A stretch of 64,000 nucleotides of DNA. Source: Akebia trifoliata (Eukaryota > Streptophyta > Magnoliopsida > Ranunculales > Lardizabalaceae). This document shows, in pieces, positions 58,624 to 64,000 of the stretch. A program made the translations under genes and the position numbers. Numbering within the stretch: the first letter of the stretch is position 1; each line of letters begins with the position of its first letter. The notes beneath the pieces are model-generated. The model searched no databases. It was not told the origin of the DNA and saw only the letters and a program-made list of their open reading frames with translations. The stretch spans positions 16,413,658 to 16,477,657 of the forward strand of contig CM030704.1 in NCBI GenBank assembly GCA_017979445.1, in the 5' to 3' direction.

Positions 58624-60825
58624 AAATCCTAGTAATTTTCCAAAAGTCACCCCGAATACACACTTTTACGGGTTAAGGCGTAACTGGTATTTTTGAATCC
58701 TTGTGAGAAACTTCTCTAGTGCAGCGATGTGTCCTAATCATTTTTTGGATTTTCTATCATGTCATCTACATAAACCTCAACTTCCATATGTACCATGTCG
58801 TACAATAAGGTCGTAACTGCTCTCTAATAGGTTGCCCCAGTATTCTTTAACCCAAAAGGCATGACTTTGTAACAAAAAATTTCCCATTGTGTGATGAACG
58901 ATGTCTTTTGCATGTCATAAGGGCCCATTTTTATTTGGTTGTATTGATAAGACTATCGTTGTTCTTCTCACCGGAGTTAATAATAATCTTACGTTTACCT
59001 TACTTGTGGGGCAAGTAGAGGATCGAACCCAAGAGAAATGAGGAATATAGTTAAGCTAAGAAGATAAAATTCAAATTAACTAAAAGGAATTAAAACTGTT
59101 TTTCTTTTTATTTTTGAACTTATAAGAAAATGTAAAATTATTAGAAAAGAAACTAAAATAAGTGAAATTAAAAGCAAGTAAACTTATGAAATTAAAACAC
59201 CATTAGAGGTGGATCTATCTAAAACATGTTGATGAGCAATTCTTAGTTTCAAGCCTTTTTATAACTCAATCGTAAGGACTTGGTGTTAGCTCCTTAGATC
59301 GGAAAGTTTTGCAAATGAAATGAAATAAGGGAACATAAACAAAGTAGAATTCTTTGAAAACTTCCTACTACCAATTATCTAGTTTAAGCATACTTTATCT
59401 TGATCTAATCTAAGCATAAAATATCTATATTAAGAATAAAAGGTCCAAGAAACTTAAAGAGAATTCATAAGCATTTTAAATAAAAGAAAGGCATGAAATT
59501 AAAAATAACACAAGAACTTGCTCTAGGCTTTTCCACTCTCCAATGGAGGGGAACTTAGCCTAATGTCATTGCAAGAGAGGGAAGATAAGAGATGAAAGAA
59601 CTTTTCTTCATTTCATGGAGAAAATTACAACTTCTTCTTCTTCTACTTCTTACAAGACTAATTAGCCAAAAGGAAATAACTAGAAAATGAAAATAAAAAA
59701 AATAAGAGAATAGGCAAAGAGCCTTAGATTAAAGGAGTCTTGGATAAGAGAACCAAGATGGGACCCTTTCTCTAGAAATGAAGGCTCTATTTATAGAGAA
59801 AATTGTGTGTAGAAGAGTCTAAAAGTAGTCTCCACTTTTCTTTGCACAAAAAGACAAAAGAGGAGAATATGAGTTAAGGATTAGGGCATTCCAAAGGATT
59901 AGGGCATTCCAAAGTGGGCCCAAATGCTTTTGCCTTGAGATTTTGATTCCAAATTGTTGATTTTCTGCACAAGAAACACACGTAATTAGATTTATCTAGT
60001 AAATGAATTTATTTATATATAATTAAGCCTAATTAACATGCAACGTGGTGGTTTGAGGCTTATCATGATTATTATCTTAATATAGAGAAATAGGTACAAA
60101 AATCAAGATAAATATCCAGAAAATGTGCGTATAATTGAGTGTTTGGAGACACTCATCATGTATCCTGAAAACCCATTTATAAATGAAAACATGCCATGTC
60201 CCACTATGTTGTCGACCAATACGTCTATGTGAGGCAATGGAAAGTTATCCTTTGGACTTGCCTTATTTAAATCTCTGAAATCCACGCATATTCTCACTTT
60301 CCCATCTTTTTTAGGAACCAAGACTACATTAGCGATCCATTCTGGGTACTCTACCACTTTCAAGAATCCAGCATTGATCTGCTTAGTGACTTCTTCCTTA
60401 ATTTTCAAAGTCCATTCGTGCTTCATACGTCGAAGTTTCTGTTTTATTAGTCGAGCATCGGGATGTAATAGAATCCGATGTTGAACGATATCTGTACTTA
60501 ATCCTAACATGTCCTCATACGACCACGTGAATACATCTTTGAATTTTCTGTGTAAATCCACTATCATTTTACGTTCCACAAGAGATAAGGTGACACCAAT
60601 TCGAATCTCTTGAGGATTTTCTTTAGTTCCAAGATTAACTAGTTCTATTTTTTCCATTACATGCTGGGTCCGACGTTCATCTTCTTGTTCAAGTAATTTA
60701 ATTAATTCGATAGGAGTCTCTTCGTTAGAAGATTCGTCCTTCGAAGCAAGATTATCAATTAAATCATTATTGCACTCGGGGTTATCAGAAACTTCTTCTA
60801 TTTTATTAAATATGGATGGGGTGGC
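58624..60825 (-). pseudogene. TatD reverse transcriptase, split by a 1.2 kb insertion
   Basis: On the minus strand 60825 to 60164 is open: an acidic region (SSNEETPIELIKLLEQEDE), LVNLGTK, TWSYEDMLGL, HEWTLKIKEEVTKQINAGFL, VVLVPKKDGKVRICVDFRDL then NKASPKDNFPLPHIDVL and MFSFINGFSGY. After the insertion it resumes at 58939 with NQIKMGPYDMQKTSF, VMPFGLKNTGATY and the catalytic EVYVDDMI, then decays with stops until VTFGKLLGFV at the TatE insertion. The conserved order and the LRRMKHEW and DFRDLNKA motifs are typical of Tat-lineage RT. The start near 60834 lies in the TatG LTR, so the natural N-terminus is not in the window. Confidence 0.9.
58945..60158. mobile_element. 1214 bp TG...CA insertion in TatD RT, TSD TGTAT
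   Basis: Bounded by TGATAAGACTATCG and GAGACACTCATCA and flanked by a perfect 5 bp repeat TGTAT (58940-58944 and 60159-60163). Removing the insertion and one repeat restores the RT frame between GFSGY and NQIKM. The TG...CA ends, 5 bp TSD and length suggest a solo LTR. It contains GGGGCAAGTAGAGGATCGAA near its start, a phrase I associate with dispersed plant LTRs, and no gene. The family is not identified. Confidence 0.8.
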
Positions 60826-62424
60826 TGTAGACACCCCATTTTTGCACTTACCTGATTAATCAACTCATCAACCCGATCGCGACGGTTTCCAATTATGGAT
60901 GATTATTCCAATACTCTATTTTGTTACTAGATATGTTCTAGAAATTCAGATGAGGTATCTCAAACTAACAAAATTGTAGAAACCACACTAAACTAGGAAA
61001 ATATAACCCAAAAAATATAGAAATCATCATCTCGCAAACAAAAAGAAGCTTTACAATAAAAATCACTAAAAAATGATCAAATTATCAAAATACCCCTAAC
61101 ATCAAAACATCCTTAAATCCCCTTTACGTTTAGGAAAATTCATTCGATCACATAAAACAACAAAATGAAATCAAATAAATCATTTCGCCAATTTTCACCA
61201 AATTCGACAAATTTACGAAAATGCCCCTCATAAGGGTTGACAATGATTTCATGCCAAAAAATTTCATAAGTGAAAAAATCAATAATCCCATTGAATTCCT
61301 TATGAAAAATTGATTCCAAAACATCCTGGAACATCGAAAATCAACTTGAAACGCAAAAGTTCTCTTATGGGGCAAAACGATAATTTTCTAATTTGTAAAA
61401 ATTTTAATTTTGAAATTAATAAATAAAATATTAATTAACGTAAAGTAAAACCTTAATAAAATTAATTTAAAAATCTAAACCAAGTTAATCTCATAAGACT
61501 TAAGTCAAAATCCTCACTAAAATCCTAATTAAAATAAACCAAAGTCAAGCTCATAAGACTTAAGTTAAAATCCTAATTAAAATCCAAATCTAAAGAAGTC
61601 AAGTCAATCTCATAAGACTTAAGTCAAACCCCTAATCAAAATCCTAATCTAAAGAAACCAAGTCAATCTCATAAGACTTAAGTCAAAAATCTAATTAAAA
61701 TCCTAATTTAAAAAGACCAAGTTAATCTCATAAGACTAAAGTCAAAATCTTAGTTTATCTTATCTAAAAGAAACCTAATCAAACACTAACTCTACCCCAA
61801 AAACTCTATAAATAGAGAGCCTCCATAACCTAATTTCTTAGGTCAAAGAAAATCGTAAAAAAAGTAGGTCAAAAAACCTCCCTAGCCTTCCCAAAACCCT
61901 GATTTTGAAGCCCTAACCCCTTAGCTATCATCCAAATCCTAATTTTTGTTCACAAACTCCTAAAAACTCTTCAAAAAACACCCAAAAATCCATCAATAAA
62001 TTTAGGAAACACTTAGATCTAAGAAGGAAGTACTTTATCTTAGAGATCTGAAGTGGATCCAGTGACAGAAACAAAGCGAAGAGTATCTCACGAAGAACCA
62101 TTCTACCACTTCTGAGGGAACCAATTATTGTAATCGTACATGCATATTTCCTTTTTATCTATTTTATTTATTTATTTTAGGTTTTTTTAGTAATGTAATC
62201 TTTTTGTGAAATAGTAGAAACCGACGTTTGCCGCGCGGGGTTGGTGCCTAACACCTTCCAACCTCATAACGTGATCCCCGGACTTAGTTTCTTTTTGTAG
62301 ATTAGTTGTTATTATCCATCTTGAGTCAATGCTCGATTCCTAAACTGTAATAACTAGGTGGCGACTCCCAAACCTCAAAAATTAAAAGTGGATCCGCACA
62401 CCCCGCGGATCGGGGGCACTTTCA
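60826..62424 (+). mobile_element. TatG 5' LTR
   Basis: 1599 bp, beginning TGTAGACACCCCATTTTTGC and ending CGGGGGCACTTTCA, inserted in TatD pol with GTGGC on its left. TATA box TATAAATA is at 61807. U3 contains several AAGTCAATCTCATAAGACTT units (61500-61740). The donor-like site is lost. It is followed by an intact PBS, so this is a 5' LTR and not a solo LTR; its partner lies beyond the window. Confidence 0.9.
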
Positions 62425-62425
62425 G

Positions 62426-62443
62426 TGGCGACTCCACTGGGGA
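62426..62443 (+). other. TatG primer binding site
   Basis: TGGCGACTCCACTGGGGA, identical to the TatE PBS. Confidence 0.85.
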
Positions 62444-63577
62444 TTATTGAGAATCAGGCTTGAAAAACCCCAAGTATGGGAAGCATTGCCATAACGACCT
62501 AGTTTTTTTGTTTTTTTGTTTTTACATTGTTTGTTTATCAGTTTATTTTTTTTTTTATTATTCTTGTTGGCTTAATTATTGATCATTTGTTTGGACTTTG
62601 AACATTTGGTTTTGGCATGTTATTTTATATGGTTCAATCAAGGGTCATTTAGAATGACTCTAAATAATGCAAGATTTCAAAAAGTTAATTAAAGATGGAA
62701 TGATGATCGTTGAATCATGAAGTTTCTAATTTTTTTTTAGTCATGTGTCCATTAATAGTATAAATAAATAAAAAACTATTTATTTGTTTTCATTTTTAGG
62801 CGTGTATGGATCTGCCCTTTGACAGTAGTAATAAAAAAAAAACCTTTTTTTCTATTTTCATTTCTTTTAGGTGTGTGTTAACCTATCCGTTGACAACAAA
62901 AAAAAAAAACAAAAAAATGATTTTGGGCGCGTTGTTGGCAACAGCAACAACTTAAGTGGTGTGTCTCGAGTAAAAGTTTTTTTTAAAAAAAAAACCCTTG
63001 ATGTTGGTTTTTTTTTTTACTTTATTCTTTTTTTAGCTTTTCACTCAGCCCCATCGTCTTCAACAAACTTGAGAGAACTCTCAGTCTAATTGATTCCAAC
63101 CTCTTAAGCTCAATCAGTCTAGTACCCATAACAAGATCGCAGATTCCTCGTAATGTGAAGAGATAGAGCTTGGAATTGTAAGCTCTTCTTGAGATCGACT
63201 CGAGCTTGAATGATTTTACCAGATCAATCTTTCTTTTGTCAAAGAAAATAGTACCGGTTCAAATTGATGGGAAGTTCCTTATTCTAAGTAAAATAGTTGA
63301 TCTCTTTCGAAGAGCTAGAATTTTTTCTCTTCAAAACCAAATCTTTGTTGGCTTATTTCTAAAAACTGTTTTGATTCATCGACTAATGATTTATGCTTTC
63401 TTGTGAAACCCATTTTTTTAGAAAAAAAAAGCTTAAATGCTGATTTATTTGGGAGTGAAAGAGATCAATTTGAAAACCGTTTGATTAGGACCTTCCACGT
63501 CATCAACTTAATGCAGTTTTTATATTCCGATTCAAAGCAAAAATTGAGATCGAAGGCCGTGTCGATTATTAGATTTT

Positions 63578-63618
<41 letters not shown>

Positions 63619-64000
63619 TGATTGTCGATTCCTATTTGCCTAGGAATTGGAGAGATTGGAGTAGGAGAGATCGATCTGAAGATTGGGGATCAGAATCGTC
63701 CAGTTCATCAACTCGGTCAAAACGCTCATCAGTTGAAAATTTTGGAGTTCATGGATTTTTTTTTCTTTCCTTTTTTTCAAAAAAAAAAGAACATGCATTC
63801 TGCTCCAAAATTTTCGAATCTATCTTGGATTTGTTGGTGGTATATCTATCATCAATCAAATCGGCTTGGTTGCTGATGTTGGATGCAAGATAACGATGAT
63901 GGACCACCGCTCTTAACAACTTGTTTCCTTTTTTTCTTTCAATAATTCTTTGATTAATTAACTTTTTTTTATTTTAAAAAAAAAGTAAAAATGAAAAAGA
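62444..64000 (+). mobile_element. TatG leader, runs off the window
   Basis: The first 280 bp match the TatE and TatB leaders (GAAAAACCCCAAGTATGGGA, then the CTCTAAATAATGCAAGATT block). Then come two copies of a YTTTTAGGYGTGTRT phrase (62796, 62867), A- and T-runs, and a leader-specific stretch. Small frames around 63200-63890 have no recognisable domain. gag is expected further right. Confidence 0.75.
63581..63612. repeat. TA microsatellite
   Basis: About 16 TA units in the TatG leader. Confidence 0.95.

Noticed and set aside
60826..60834. N-terminus of the minus-strand RT frame starting at 60834
   Set aside because: Those bases belong to the TatG LTR; the apparent start is created by the insertion.

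Overview
This is a repeat-dominated stretch of an AT-rich flowering-plant nuclear genome, probably a eudicot (inferred from the transposon families and the intron-bearing plant gene fragments). I see no intact host protein gene. Almost everything is LTR retrotransposon, mostly one superfamily: Ty3/gypsy elements of the Tat/Ogre type. Their LTRs begin TGTAGACA and end in a TTTCA-like sequence, the PBS reads TGGCGACTCCACTGGGGA (tRNA-Arg-like), the PPT reads AAAGAGGGGCA, and pol is Tat-like. I name the copies TatA to TatG here.

Layout. 1-6190: 3' end of TatA on the minus strand (partial 3' LTR, long repeat-filled 3' spacer, integrase remnant). About 6195-10560: decayed Ty1/copia element on the plus strand (LTR, tRNA-Met PBS, gag and integrase remnants). 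11444-17725: 5' LTR and leader of TatB, with a 1.6 kb solo LTR (15171-16784, TSD CTACC) inside the leader. 17726-22890: locus copy 1, a 360 bp shared repeat, then the 3' part of another Tat element (TatC, 3' LTR 19538-21040), then a callose synthase gene fragment with introns on the minus strand. 23740-24480: LTR remnant. 26078-26165: a miR396-like precursor hairpin. 27080-27860: palindromic arrays like the subterminal repeats of DNA transposons. 28410-34600: a solo LTR on the minus strand (TSD GAGCT) carrying a second solo LTR of the same family in opposite orientation (29400-32580). 35092 onward: a CACTA-like end with about 97 bp repeats. 35883-40032: locus copy 2, with one casein kinase II alpha exon and callose synthase exons.

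40033-64000 is a nested stack. TatD (minus strand) inserted into locus copy 2 and was then hit three times. TatE (47224-58618, plus strand, perfect TSD ACTAC) is complete with two 1.74 kb LTRs, but most of pol is deleted while most of gag is still open. A 1214 bp TG...CA insertion (58945-60158, TSD TGTAT) interrupts the RT gene. TatG (5' LTR from 60826) runs off the right edge. The RT frame of TatD reads across both resolved insertion sites once the insertions and one TSD copy are removed, which confirms those boundaries.

The points most worth following up are the miR396-like hairpin, the gag-retaining pol-deleted TatE, the element-specific tandem arrays at one fixed place in four Tat elements, a splice-donor-like site at a nearly fixed distance from the LTR TATA box, the duplicated fragments of two unrelated genes on one strand, and the antiparallel solo-LTR pair that could be transcribed as a long hairpin.
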